Positions 1-7,135 are shown, numbered from the stretch's first letter. The stretch: DNA of 18,942 nucleotides from UBA11606 sp049437325 (GCA_049437325.1 JBMTIM010000053.1:1-18942), one strand, 5' to 3'. Made by a program: numbers and translations. The notes: generated by a model not told the origin, from the letters alone.

Positions 1-708
1 GACAACTGGCGGTGCCGCCGCAGAGGGCGCAACAACCGGTTCATCGACCGGCGGTACCACCGCAGAGGGCGCAACAACCGGTTCATCGACCGGCGGTGCC
101 GCCGCAGAGGGCGCAACAACCGGTTCATCGACCGGCGTCGGTGGTGCAGCAGGAACAGTGCTGGGCTTGGCCTGAATGACGGCTTCGACGTCGGCGCGCG
201 TGATCCTGCCGCCGAGCCCGGTACCGACGATCTGCGACACGTCGAGCGCATTGTCACTGATCAGCCGCCGCACCACCGGCGACAAGATCACACCGTCGGG
301 GATGACCTCGTCGACAGCGGCGGACTCGCTGGCCGGAGACGTTGACTCTGGCGGGCTGGGTGGTGTGGGATCGGTGGCCACGGGCTCGGGCGACGGCATC
401 GCAGCGGCCGGTTCTGGCGAATCCACGGCTCGGGGCTCGGAACCAACATCCGGGTCCGACGCAACAGGCTCGTCTGCGTCGCCCACCCGACAGAGGATCT
501 GACCAACCTCGACGACGTCCCCTTCGGCGGCGAGTATCTCGGTCAACACGCCCGCAACCGGGGATGGCACCTCGGAGTCGACCTTGTCAGTGGAGACCTC
601 GAACAGAATCTCGTCCATGGCGACCGGGTCACCAACGTTCTTGAACCACTGCGTGATCGTTCCTTCGGTGACCGTTTCACCCAACTGGGGCATCGTCACG
701 TCTGCCAT
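1..708 (-). CDS. Dihydrolipoamide acyltransferase (E2 of 2-oxoacid dehydrogenase), 3' end off window
   Basis: The first 236 residues of the E2 core enzyme, which transfers acyl groups from its lipoyl arm to CoA in the pyruvate and/or 2-oxoglutarate dehydrogenase complex. It opens with a single lipoyl domain (about residues 2-77) whose lipoylated Lys is K42 in the DKVDSEVPSP motif. An acidic Pro/Ala linker follows. The E3-binding domain is at about 142-178 (LSPVVRRLISDNALDVSQIVGTG, GGRITRADVEAVI). A second linker is built of 14-residue repeats and reaches the window edge. The catalytic acetyltransferase domain (HxxxD) is not in view. The ATG at 708 lies 30 bp after the lpd stop, with a purine-rich AAGAGAAAAGAGAT stretch upstream, so the two genes are probably one operon transcribed lpd to E2. 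Actinobacteria often share one E2 (DlaT/SucB) between PDH and ODH, so I give no symbol. Confidence 0.93.
   Translation of the reverse strand, partial: MADVTMPQLGETVTEGTITQWFKNVGDPVAMDEILFEVSTDKVDSEVPSPVAGVLTEILAAEGDVVEVGQILCRVGDADEPVASDPDVGSEPRAVDSPEPAAAMPSPEPVATDPTPPSPPESTSPASESAAVDEVIPDGVILSPVVRRLISDNALDVSQIVGTGLGGRITRADVEAVIQAKPSTVPAAPPTPVDEPVVAPSAAAPPVDEPVVAPSAVVPPVDEPVVAPSAAAPPVV
8..133 (-). repeat. 42-bp in-frame tandem repeat in the E2 linker (3 copies visible)
   Basis: Three head-to-tail copies with period 42 bp (8-49, 50-91, 92-133). Each encodes the 14-residue unit PVDEPVVAPSAAAP; the middle copy reads SAVVP. The copies are nearly identical at the nucleotide level, differing only around the Ala/Val codons, so they expanded recently or are being homogenised. 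Sequence at 1-7 suggests another, diverged copy begins at the window edge. Pro/Ala-rich flexible linkers between E2 domains are normal; a DNA-level tandem repeat of this regularity could vary in copy number. Confidence 0.95.
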
Positions 709-738
709 GGGGATCTCTTTTCTCTTCCGGATGCCGGA

Positions 739-2154
739 TCAGCCGTGGAGACCACGGCCGGTGAGCGACAGAACGGTCTCGCCGAACAGTTCGCTCATGG
801 TCGGATGGGGTTGGATGAAGGCTGCGACCTCGTCGACGGTGGCCTCCCAGTTGACGGCAAGGTACCCCTGGCCGAGTTGCTCGGTCACCCACGGACCCAC
901 CATATGAACTCCGAGAATCGTCCCGGCCGAACCATCGGGACGTCGTTCGGCGATCACTTTCACGATGCCGTCGGTCTCGCCGACAATCTTTGCCCGCCCG
1001 TTGCCGATGAAGTGGTGCTGCGACGTAACGACGTCATAGCCGGCGTCGACTGCGCCCTGCTCGGTGTACCCGGCGAACGCCACTTCGGGGTGGCAGTAGA
1101 TGCACCACGGGGTGCCGTGGTGGCTGAGCGGAGCGGGCTCTTCACCGAGGATGTCGCGAATTGCAAGCATTCCTTCGGCAAAGGCGACATGGGCGAGTGC
1201 CGGAGTTGCGATGATGTCACCGACCGCCCAGACACCAGGCTCCGCAGTTCGACACCGGTCATCCACAACGATGAAACCGCGTTCGTCGAGGCCGACGGCG
1301 GTGCCATCGAGGCCCAACAGGTCGGCGAATGGCCGCCTGCCCACCGAAACGATCACCGCCTCGACATCGATCGATTCACCGTCGCCGAAGAACACCGTCG
1401 TACCCGAGCCGTCGGTCTTGGGTGAGTGGCCACTGACGTTGACGCCGGTCCTGGTGACGATGCCTCGCTTCTTGAACGAGCGCTGAACGACCTTTGTGGC
1501 GTCGGGATCGCAACCCATGAGGATCTGTGGCATCGCCTCGAGCACGGTGACGTCGACACCGAGGTCGCCCATCATCGAGGCGAATTCACACCCGATCGCT
1601 CCTCCACCGATAACAACTGCAGACGACGGCAGCGTCGGCATGGAGAGCACCTCGTCCGATGTCATGACGATCCGACCGTCGACCTCGAAGCCAGGGATCG
1701 TTCGGGTGACCGATCCGGCTGCCAGGATCACCGCCTTCCCCTGCACAGTCGTGGTGGCGCCGTCGGAGCCAGTGACCGTGACCACCCGGTCGGCGCCGAG
1801 AGTTCCGGTACCGTCGTACACAGTGACGGCACGGCGTTCGAGCAGGCCGCTCACGCCCTTGACGAGTTGATCGATGATCGACTGCTTGCGCTGGAGGGTG
1901 ACGCCCCAGTCGATCGTCGGCGCCGATGCGTTCACGCCGAAGTCGGCTGCGTGCCCGACGGTGCGAAAGACGTGGGCGGTCTCCAGCAACTCCTTCGCCG
2001 GTATGCAACCGACGTTGAGGCACGTACCGCCCATCACGTTGTTCTCGACGATGCCGATGTCGAGGCCGATGCCGGCGCCGTAGAGCGCCGCTGCGTAGCC
2101 GCCGGGACCGCCCCCGATGACGAGTACGTCGTGGTGTGCGTCCGTCGCACTCAC
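739..2154 (-). CDS. lpdA: Dihydrolipoyl dehydrogenase (E3), FAD/NAD flavoenzyme
   Basis: A 471-residue E3 that reoxidises the dihydrolipoyl arm of E2 and passes electrons through FAD to NAD+. Visible motifs are the FAD-binding GGGPGGYAAALYGA at about residue 14, the redox-active disulfide C45/C50 in GGTCLNVGCIPAK, the NAD-binding Rossmann motif GGGAIGCEF near residue 183, and the C-terminal catalytic HPTMSE (H450, E455) contributed to the partner subunit. Length is typical of the family. The start is a GTG. An in-frame TGA lies six codons upstream with no other start codon between, so this start is essentially forced, although the GAGGAG Shine-Dalgarno-like sequence directly abuts it. A TACCAT box lies further upstream. 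The E2 gene follows after 30 bp. Confidence 0.96.
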   Translation of the reverse strand: MSATDAHHDVLVIGGGPGGYAAALYGAGIGLDIGIVENNVMGGTCLNVGCIPAKELLETAHVFRTVGHAADFGVNASAPTIDWGVTLQRKQSIIDQLVKGVSGLLERRAVTVYDGTGTLGADRVVTVTGSDGATTTVQGKAVILAAGSVTRTIPGFEVDGRIVMTSDEVLSMPTLPSSAVVIGGGAIGCEFASMMGDLGVDVTVLEAMPQILMGCDPDATKVVQRSFKKRGIVTRTGVNVSGHSPKTDGSGTTVFFGDGESIDVEAVIVSVGRRPFADLLGLDGTAVGLDERGFIVVDDRCRTAEPGVWAVGDIIATPALAHVAFAEGMLAIRDILGEEPAPLSHHGTPWCIYCHPEVAFAGYTEQGAVDAGYDVVTSQHHFIGNGRAKIVGETDGIVKVIAERRPDGSAGTILGVHMVGPWVTEQLGQGYLAVNWEATVDEVAAFIQPHPTMSELFGETVLSLTGRGLHG

Positions 2155-2186
2155 CTCCTCAAGCTGTGATCAATGGTAACCGGGTG

Positions 2187-2321
2187 TCACCAGAGAATGA
2201 GGGCCAGCTGGAAGGCACCGGCGAGGAGAATCACCAAGCCGCACACCAGGGCCAGGAAGATGAGTTGACGAGTGCTCATGAGGGTCCGAGAGGAGGTTGC
2301 AGCATCGACATGGTCGTCCAT
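2187..2321 (-). CDS. Small single-helix membrane peptide (hypothetical)
   Basis: An open frame whose last 30 codons encode a near-perfect hydrophobic helix (LIFLALVCGLVILLAGAFQLALI) after a short MSTRQ lead, ending LW. From the ATG at 2321 it would be 44 residues; an ATG at 2279 would leave a 30-residue peptide that is almost entirely helix. Neither start has a convincing Shine-Dalgarno sequence or the TAnnnT box seen for other genes here. It lies 32 bp upstream of lpdA on the same strand and could be co-transcribed with it. No homologue is recognised. The helix makes chance unlikely, but with so short a frame the call stays tentative. Confidence 0.45.
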   Translation of the reverse strand: MDDHVDAATSSRTLMSTRQLIFLALVCGLVILLAGAFQLALILW

Positions 2322-2342
2322 CAGTATGGACCTGTCACGGTC

Positions 2343-2348
2343 TACTCT
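2343..2348 (+). promoter_or_regulatory. -10 box (TACTCT) for the thioredoxin-like gene, leaderless
   Basis: TACTCT ends 6 nt before the GTG at 2355. This places the -10 hexamer at about -12 to -7 if transcription starts at the start codon. No clear -35 is seen. Confidence 0.5.
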
Positions 2349-2354
2349 GACGCT

Positions 2355-2972
2355 GTGCTGTCGACGTTGCGCCATGTCTTGATCGCCGCAGCGATCACCA
2401 CGCTTGGGGTCGGGTGTGGAGGGTCTTCACCTGTGGACGTGGCCACACAGGTCACGGTCGACACCGCTTCGAGCGAACCCGTTGCGTCGGTGGCCGACTC
2501 CGGTGCAGCCGCCGACGAGGCAACAGCACCACCCGCCTCCTCACCTGGTGACGACGTGTCCGCCGAGTGGGTTCACGGTTGGACGGGCGATCTCATCGGC
2601 GGTGGCCAGATCGACGCCAACGCGCTTGCCGGTCAGGACATCGTCCTGTGGTTCTGGGCACCGTGGTGAAGCACGTGCCGTCGTGAAGCCGGTGCGGTCG
2701 CACAGGTGCAGAAACAATTCGAAGGACAGGTCACCATCATCGGTGTCGCAGGCCGAGACGAGCCGAGTGCCATGGCAGCCTTTGTCGACGATCTTGCGGT
2801 CGGCGCCTTCCCCCACATCGCCGATGAGGATCTGCAGATCTGGATGCAGTACGACATTCGGAGCCAGCCGTCGTTCGTGTTCATCGACGGAGACGGATCC
2901 TTCGAGACGGTGATCGGCGCCATGGGAGAGTCGGGCCTTTCGTCGAAGATCACTGATCTCCTTGCAGCCTGA
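2355..2972 (+). CDS. Putative selenocysteine-containing TlpA/DsbE-like thioredoxin (in-frame UGA in the UxxC active site)
   Basis: Read through one UGA, this is a 205-residue exported thiol-disulfide oxidoreductase. The GTG at 2355 gives a signal peptide (MLSTLRHVLIAAAITTLGVGC) ending at a Cys with a slightly atypical lipobox (LGVGC), so a lipid anchor outside the membrane is likely. A low-complexity Ala/Ser/Asp/Glu linker follows to about residue 70. The thioredoxin fold then begins and the active site reads W-A-P-W-UGA-S-T-C, with the UGA at 2667-2669 (residue 105) exactly where the first Cys of CxxC belongs and C108 as the resolving Cys. The frame stays open for 101 codons and keeps family features: VTIIGVAGRDE, FPHIADEDLQIW, and the cis-Pro segment SQPSFVFIDGDG. 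It resembles actinobacterial MPT53/DsbE-type thioredoxins. UGA serves as an ordinary stop in many genes of this window, so local recoding to Sec is inferred. The alternative is a Cys-to-stop mutation or a base error. Confidence 0.8.
2688..2707 (+). promoter_or_regulatory. Candidate bacterial SECIS hairpin
   Basis: Pairs are G2688-U2707 (wobble), C2689-G2706, C2690-G2705, a G2691/A2704 mismatch, then G2692-C2703, U2693-A2702, G2694-C2701 and C2695-G2700, closing a GGUC loop (2696-2699). The loop begins 26 nt after the UGA. Bacterial SECIS elements are short hairpins just downstream of the UGA, within the coding region, with a G at the start of the apical loop; the E. coli fdhF element also presents GGUC above a UGC/GCA stem. 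The apical match is strong. The stem is short and the spacing longer than in fdhF. Confidence 0.6.
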
Positions 2973-2981
2973 CTCGACGAT

Positions 2982-3080
2982 GATCCCTGCCGACAGCGAA
3001 AGCACACAGCGTGAGATATCCACTACAAGGGGTGATGTATTCTCGGCGCGCACATCTGCCGTCGAACTCCGGCAGGGATC
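2982..3080. repeat. Widely spaced 11-bp inverted repeat flanking a candidate promoter
   Basis: GATCCCTGCCG at 2982-2992 and its exact reverse complement at 3070-3080 bracket 77 bp of AT-richer intergenic DNA upstream of the diguanylate cyclase gene. A TATTCT hexamer lies between them at 3038-3043. The arms could be paired operator half-sites or close a structured leader. Confidence 0.45.
3038..3043 (+). promoter_or_regulatory. Possible -10 box (TATTCT) for the diguanylate cyclase gene
   Basis: TATTCT lies about 69 bp upstream of the ATG at 3112, inside the only AT-rich part of the intergenic region. The gene has a strong GGAGGGGAG ribosome-binding site at 3091-3099, so unlike many neighbours it would have a leader of roughly 60 nt. 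No convincing -35. Confidence 0.3.
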
Positions 3081-3111
3081 GCTCGTGCTCGGAGGGGAGT
3101 GAACCACCACC

Positions 3112-4818
3112 ATGGCTTTCCTGACTGATTCGTCCGGACGCTCCGAGGACATCGTTCGTCCGCTGGACCGCAGTGCGCGGGCTGCGGTCACTGCCTTGGC
3201 GCGCGCCCTCGAGGTGTTCGATCGCCCTGCGGCTCGGCGCGCCGCCCTTCGCGCCCACCTCGCTGATCGGATCGCATCCGCCGCCGGCATCCCCGTGCAG
3301 GATCGTGTTGACGCCATCATCGGATCGATCCTCTCCGAGGTCGGCATCCTGTTGACCCACGCACGCCCTGTCGGCACCGTCGACATCGTCCCCGATCCGG
3401 CGAGCGCTGTACTGTCGGCAACGCTGCTCGACCGTCTCCCCGGACTCGAAGGCGCCTCCGACGCAGTCCGCCACCAGTTCGAACGATGGGACGGCTCGGG
3501 CGGCCCGCATGGTGCGCGTGGACCCGATATTCCCCTCGCCGCCCGCTTGCTTGCCCTTGCCGCCACGCTGGTGGGACACCCGAACCCCGGGCAAGCACCG
3601 AACTGGACAGCGCGTCGAGGCCGGGTCGACGATCTGCTGGGAACTGCGCTCGACCCCGACCTCGGCGCCGCGGCGGCCATCGTCCTCGACGGGGGTGACC
3701 CACTGCCGATCACTGTCGAACTCGACGATGTGCTCGAAGGCCTCGATCGTTTCACCACCATCCAACGCGACTCGCCGGTGGAGGCACTCGTGTCCATCGG
3801 CGAAGTGGTGCGCGCCGCCGACCGTGTCGACGAGGTGCTCCTCGTCATCGCCGAGCAAGCAAAGCGCTCACTCGGGGCCACCACCGTGTCGATTTGCCGA
3901 TTCGACCACGAGCAACCCGAGAACCAACGAGTGCAGACCCTGGTCAACGCCGGACCCGGACTCGAAAACGTTCCGGCTGAAGAGTTCCACTCCGATGACG
4001 CCCGCCCCGGGCTCAGCAGCCTTCTCACCGGCCAGGGCTTCGTGCGGACGATCCACGACGGCCGAGCCGATGATCGCGGCACCATCTCGCTGCACCGTCG
4101 TGGACTCGGCTCCGAGGCAGCGTGGCCGATCATCATCGGTGACGCCATCTGGGGCATCGTCTGGGCCACAACCCGCGACGACGAACCGGTGCTCGACCAT
4201 GAGCACCTTTCGACGCTTCGACTCGTCTCGACCCATGTGGCCGCAGCCGTCACCCAAGCCCAGCGAATCGCAGAGTTCGAGGAACTTGCGCTGAGCGACC
4301 CGCTCACCGGGTTGGGAAACCGACGAGTGTTGGAGGAGAAACTCGAATCGATCTTTCGACGGTCCCCGGTCGATCGCCAGGATGTTGCCCTCATCATGTG
4401 CGATGTCGACGGCCTGAAACAGATCAACGACACCGAAGGTCACGCAGCGGGTGACCGCCTGCTCGTCGAGGCGGGTGAGGCGCTGCTCGATGCCGCTTCC
4501 CCTGTGTCCAGATCGACGGTGTGCCGGATCGGCGGGGACGAGTTCTGTGTCATCCTCGATGGCGGCGGCATGTTGTCGGCCGAGCCGGTCATGACACGTG
4601 CAACTCGACTCTTTGCCGAGTCCGGAGCGGGCCGCTCGCTCTCGTGCGGAATCGCGTTCGCGACACCCGACATCAGCTCACCGGTCGATCTCCTCCGCGT
4701 CGCAGACGAAGCTCAGTACGAGGCGAAGCGACGCCGCAAGGGCCTCCCACCCGATACTCCAGCGGTCGCCGAGCTTCCGGCCCTTGCACACCGTCGTCGC
4801 ATGCACCGCGAACCCTAG
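3112..4818 (+). CDS. Diguanylate cyclase with degenerate HD-GYP-like, GAF and GGDEF domains
   Basis: A 568-residue cytoplasmic signalling protein predicted to make c-di-GMP. The N-terminal third resembles an HD-GYP phosphodiesterase in its second half (FERWDGSGGPHG at 123-134, then IPLAARLLALA), but the GYP reads GGP and no HD metal-binding pair is evident, so it is probably a non-catalytic sensory remnant. A GAF-type domain occupies about 215-385. The GGDEF domain starts at SDPLTGLGNRR (395-405), continues with a CDVDGLKQINDTEGHAAGD segment, and carries an intact IGGDEF with GGDEF at 474-478. The RxxD product-inhibition site expected five residues before GGDEF is absent (VSRS in its place). 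There are no membrane segments. The ATG at 3112 follows a GGAGGGGAG ribosome-binding site at workable distance. It is transcribed alone. Confidence 0.92.
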   Translation: MAFLTDSSGRSEDIVRPLDRSARAAVTALARALEVFDRPAARRAALRAHLADRIASAAGIPVQDRVDAIIGSILSEVGILLTHARPVGTVDIVPDPASAVLSATLLDRLPGLEGASDAVRHQFERWDGSGGPHGARGPDIPLAARLLALAATLVGHPNPGQAPNWTARRGRVDDLLGTALDPDLGAAAAIVLDGGDPLPITVELDDVLEGLDRFTTIQRDSPVEALVSIGEVVRAADRVDEVLLVIAEQAKRSLGATTVSICRFDHEQPENQRVQTLVNAGPGLENVPAEEFHSDDARPGLSSLLTGQGFVRTIHDGRADDRGTISLHRRGLGSEAAWPIIIGDAIWGIVWATTRDDEPVLDHEHLSTLRLVSTHVAAAVTQAQRIAEFEELALSDPLTGLGNRRVLEEKLESIFRRSPVDRQDVALIMCDVDGLKQINDTEGHAAGDRLLVEAGEALLDAASPVSRSTVCRIGGDEFCVILDGGGMLSAEPVMTRATRLFAESGAGRSLSCGIAFATPDISSPVDLLRVADEAQYEAKRRRKGLPPDTPAVAELPALAHRRRMHREP

Positions 4819-4838
4819 GTCGCGAGACCGATCACACG

Positions 4839-5090
4839 TCAGCGGCGACGTTTGCGCCGCCTGAGCAGCCATCCCCCGAGTTCGCTCAGCACCACTCCTG
4901 CTGCGGCCGCCGCCAGAATCACGATCCACAACGGTGCGGATCCGTCGAACACCAGCCATTGCACGGGTGTCGACTCGGTGTTCTGCACGATGAACGCAAC
5001 AAGCCCGACGGCTACCAACGCAGCCGCAAGCAGCTTCGCGTTGTTGCCGGCCGGTCGCTCACCATCGCCTTGAAGCACGTCGTCGGTCAT
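4839..5090 (-). CDS. LapA-domain (DUF1049-like) two-helix membrane protein
   Basis: An 83-residue integral membrane protein with two predicted helices (about 19-36 and 52-73), the VQNT motif after helix one typical of LapA-domain proteins (AFIVQNTESTPVQWLVF), and a highly basic cytoplasmic tail (RRRKRRR). In enterobacteria LapA acts in lipopolysaccharide assembly; in Gram-positive actinobacteria the role of this family is unknown. The ATG at 5090 is preferred over longer upstream frames because AGGAGGG sits 6 nt upstream and the N-terminus then matches the family's length. It converges with the diguanylate cyclase gene (20 bp between stops) and diverges from the SDR gene. Confidence 0.85.
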   Translation of the reverse strand: MTDDVLQGDGERPAGNNAKLLAAALVAVGLVAFIVQNTESTPVQWLVFDGSAPLWIVILAAAAAGVVLSELGGWLLRRRKRRR

Positions 5091-5151
5091 CGCTGCCCTC
5101 CTGCATATCCTCGAACCTGAGCGATCGTAGATCGTGTGAAAGGCTCTGGTC

Positions 5152-6051
5152 ATGCGTGTACTCATCAGCGGATCCACCGGCTTCATCGGCGAGGCTCTCG
5201 TCCGCCGTCTGGCCGAACTCGGCCATCAACCGGTTCGACTCGTCCGGTCGACGGCACCCGATGCGACGCCGTCGGTCAGCTGGGATCCGGCCGCTCGGTC
5301 CATCGATGCCGGCGCATTGGATGGCATCGACGCTGTGGTGCACCTTGCCGGTGAGAGCATTGCGTCCTCACGATGGACCGATGCCCAGAAAGCACGGATC
5401 CTCGACAGTCGGATCGATGGCACCACCACGCTCGCCGACGCAATCACGGCCGCCACCGATCCACCTGGGGTTTTTCTCAGCGGATCGGCGATCGGCCTGT
5501 ACGGGGATCGGGGTGACGAGCGAATCGACGAGACGAGTTCGGCCGCCGACGACTTCGCCGCTGCCGTCTCTCAGGCCTGGGAGGCCGCAGCCCGCCCGGC
5601 GGACACCGACCGCACCCGGGTTGCCTACCTTCGAACCGGCATCGTCCTCGACCCTTCGGGCGGCGCCCTGCGCGAGCAGCTCCCGTTCTTCCGGCTCGGT
5701 CTGGGAGGTCGGATCGGCTCGGGACGACAGTGGTTCAGCTGGATCTCGCTGCGCGACGAGGTCGACGCAATCGTGCATCTGCTCGGGGCCGACGACGTGG
5801 CCGGCCCGGTCAATCTCACGTCGCCGAATCCGGTCACGAATGCCGAGTTCACCAAGGCGCTCGGATCGGCACTCGGTCGACCGACGATTCTCCCGACACC
5901 GCGCCTGGCGCTGTGGGCCCGGCTCGGTCGCGAACTTTCCCGCACCCTCCTCGAAGGTGGCGCCCACGTCTCGCCGAATGTGCTCTTGACCAGCGGCTAT
6001 CACTTTCAGGATCCCGAGATCGGACCGGCCCTCGACGCCATGCTCGGCTGA
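5152..6051 (+). CDS. TIGR01777-family NAD(P)-dependent epimerase-like oxidoreductase
   Basis: A 299-residue extended-SDR protein of the TIGR01777/YfcH/SDR39U1 type. It carries a Rossmann motif GSTGFIG (7-13), the family-typical HLAGESIASSRWT near 64-76, KARILDSRIDGT (80-91), SGSAIGLYGDRGDE near 110-123, and a C-terminal domain with the GPVNLTSPNPVTNAEF segment. Length is standard. The physiological substrate is unknown for most of the family. The ATG at 5152 is preceded by GAAAGG at good distance. Its stop is 3 bp from the stop of the convergent RNase H gene. Confidence 0.93.
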   Translation: MRVLISGSTGFIGEALVRRLAELGHQPVRLVRSTAPDATPSVSWDPAARSIDAGALDGIDAVVHLAGESIASSRWTDAQKARILDSRIDGTTTLADAITAATDPPGVFLSGSAIGLYGDRGDERIDETSSAADDFAAAVSQAWEAAARPADTDRTRVAYLRTGIVLDPSGGALREQLPFFRLGLGGRIGSGRQWFSWISLRDEVDAIVHLLGADDVAGPVNLTSPNPVTNAEFTKALGSALGRPTILPTPRLALWARLGRELSRTLLEGGAHVSPNVLLTSGYHFQDPEIGPALDAMLG

Positions 6052-6054
6052 TCG

Positions 6055-7128
6055 TCAGGTGCTGACGATCCACACGTCGTCGGGCATCGACTGCTCCAGC
6101 CGGGCAACGAGCGCTCCGGTCCGAGGCTCGTCGTGATCCCACACGACGATCGCCTCGGTCGCCACCGTGCGAAGCCAGCCGTTTCGTCGGTCGAGCGCCT
6201 GACCGGCGGCCCTGTTGTCTCTCGGTACCTTGTTCTCGAGCCGCACAACTGCTGACGCTTCGGACAGCAACTCACGGAAACGTTGCTGCGTCGCTGCGGG
6301 CCACTTGATCTCGGGGTCGGGAAAGGGAAGGACTGCGACATAGGGAAGCTCGGCCTCGGCCGCCGCCTCGGCCCCCAGTGTCTCGGCCCCGAGACGCAGA
6401 CCGGTGAGAACGACGAGGTGCGGATCGAGTTCGGCCTTGGCGAGGAGGATCTCTGTCAGTTGTCGACGAACCCTGTCGGCGATGGGATTGGCCTCGTATC
6501 CGCCGAGCTGTGGAGGCTGTACGCCGGCGATCAGAACAGCCGAACCGCTCGGCTTCCATACGGATGAGTAGGTTCCGTCAGGACCCGGCGTTGCGACCAT
6601 CGAAGGCGATGCGGCTACCGAGGCCGAGGGGGAACGGCCAGTTCGGGGGTCGAGCTCGTCGGGCGGGCCGAGTTCGTCAGGACGACCGACGCCAGTCCGG
6701 CCGATACCGGTCTGGGCTGCTTCGACCGCGAGTCGGTCGGCGATGTCGTTGTATTCATCGCCAGCATGACCCTTCACCCACGTGAACTCGATCTGATCTT
6801 CCCGCCTGCGGTAGAGGTCGATCAGCGGTTCCCAGATGTCTCGGTTGGCCACCGGCTCTTTCTTGGCGTTCTTCCAGCCACGCCTGACCCAACCCTTCCA
6901 CCAGCCGTCGCGAAAGCAGTTCACCACGTAGGTCGAATCCGAGATCACTTCGACCGGACCGTCGAGAGTGCGCAACGCGTCGAGCACAGCCATCAGCTCC
7001 ATGCGCTGGTTCGTGGTGTCGGCATCGAATCCGTTGGCCCACGGGCCGTCGGGCACGACCCACCCCCACCCTCCCGGGCCGGGATTGCCCCGGCACGCCC
7101 CATCCGTGTAAACGACCGTCTTCGCCAC
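6055..7128 (-). CDS. RNase HI fused to a C-terminal SLOG/YpsA-like domain
   Basis: A 357-residue two-domain protein. Residues 1-140 are RNase HI, which cuts the RNA strand of RNA-DNA hybrids: TVVYTDGACRGNPGPGG with D9, E44 in NQRMEL, D64 in SDSTY, H121 in VKGHAG and D131 in DIADRLA, so the catalytic set looks complete. A Pro/Ser-rich linker spans about 140-185. The C-terminal domain resembles the SLOG superfamily member YpsA (DUF1273): AGVQPPQLGGY, VLTGLRLGAETLGAEAA, VLPFPDPEIKWP, LDRRNGWL and VVWDHDE are spaced as in that family, which is predicted to bind a nucleotide-type ligand. The usual TGHRP start is altered to AGVQP. The GTG at 7128 is chosen because it puts the RNase H fold at the N-terminus and lies 7 nt after a TAGGGT -10 box. 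It is divergent from aceE by 32 bp. The RNase H part is very secure; the SLOG assignment is from motif recall. Confidence 0.88.
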   Translation of the reverse strand: MAKTVVYTDGACRGNPGPGGWGWVVPDGPWANGFDADTTNQRMELMAVLDALRTLDGPVEVISDSTYVVNCFRDGWWKGWVRRGWKNAKKEPVANRDIWEPLIDLYRRREDQIEFTWVKGHAGDEYNDIADRLAVEAAQTGIGRTGVGRPDELGPPDELDPRTGRSPSASVAASPSMVATPGPDGTYSSVWKPSGSAVLIAGVQPPQLGGYEANPIADRVRRQLTEILLAKAELDPHLVVLTGLRLGAETLGAEAAAEAELPYVAVLPFPDPEIKWPAATQQRFRELLSEASAVVRLENKVPRDNRAAGQALDRRNGWLRTVATEAIVVWDHDEPRTGALVARLEQSMPDDVWIVST

Positions 7129-7135
7129 GATTGCG

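Noticed and set aside
2355..2669. Annotating the thioredoxin-like gene as a short protein ending at the UGA, with a second gene from the GTG at 2706
   Set aside because: Splitting would leave one product cut inside its active site and another without it; same-frame continuation with conserved motifs fits one protein better.
2667..2669. Genome-wide reassignment of UGA to an amino acid
   Set aside because: Many genes here (for example lpdA, the SDR, aceE, the toxin, sufC) end at TGA at family-typical lengths, so UGA is a normal stop in this genome.
2541..4433. A 630-codon open frame on the minus strand across the thioredoxin and diguanylate cyclase genes
   Set aside because: It is antisense to genes with clear domains, its product is Ser/Arg-rich low-complexity sequence typical of shadow frames in GC-rich DNA, and no motif is recognisable.
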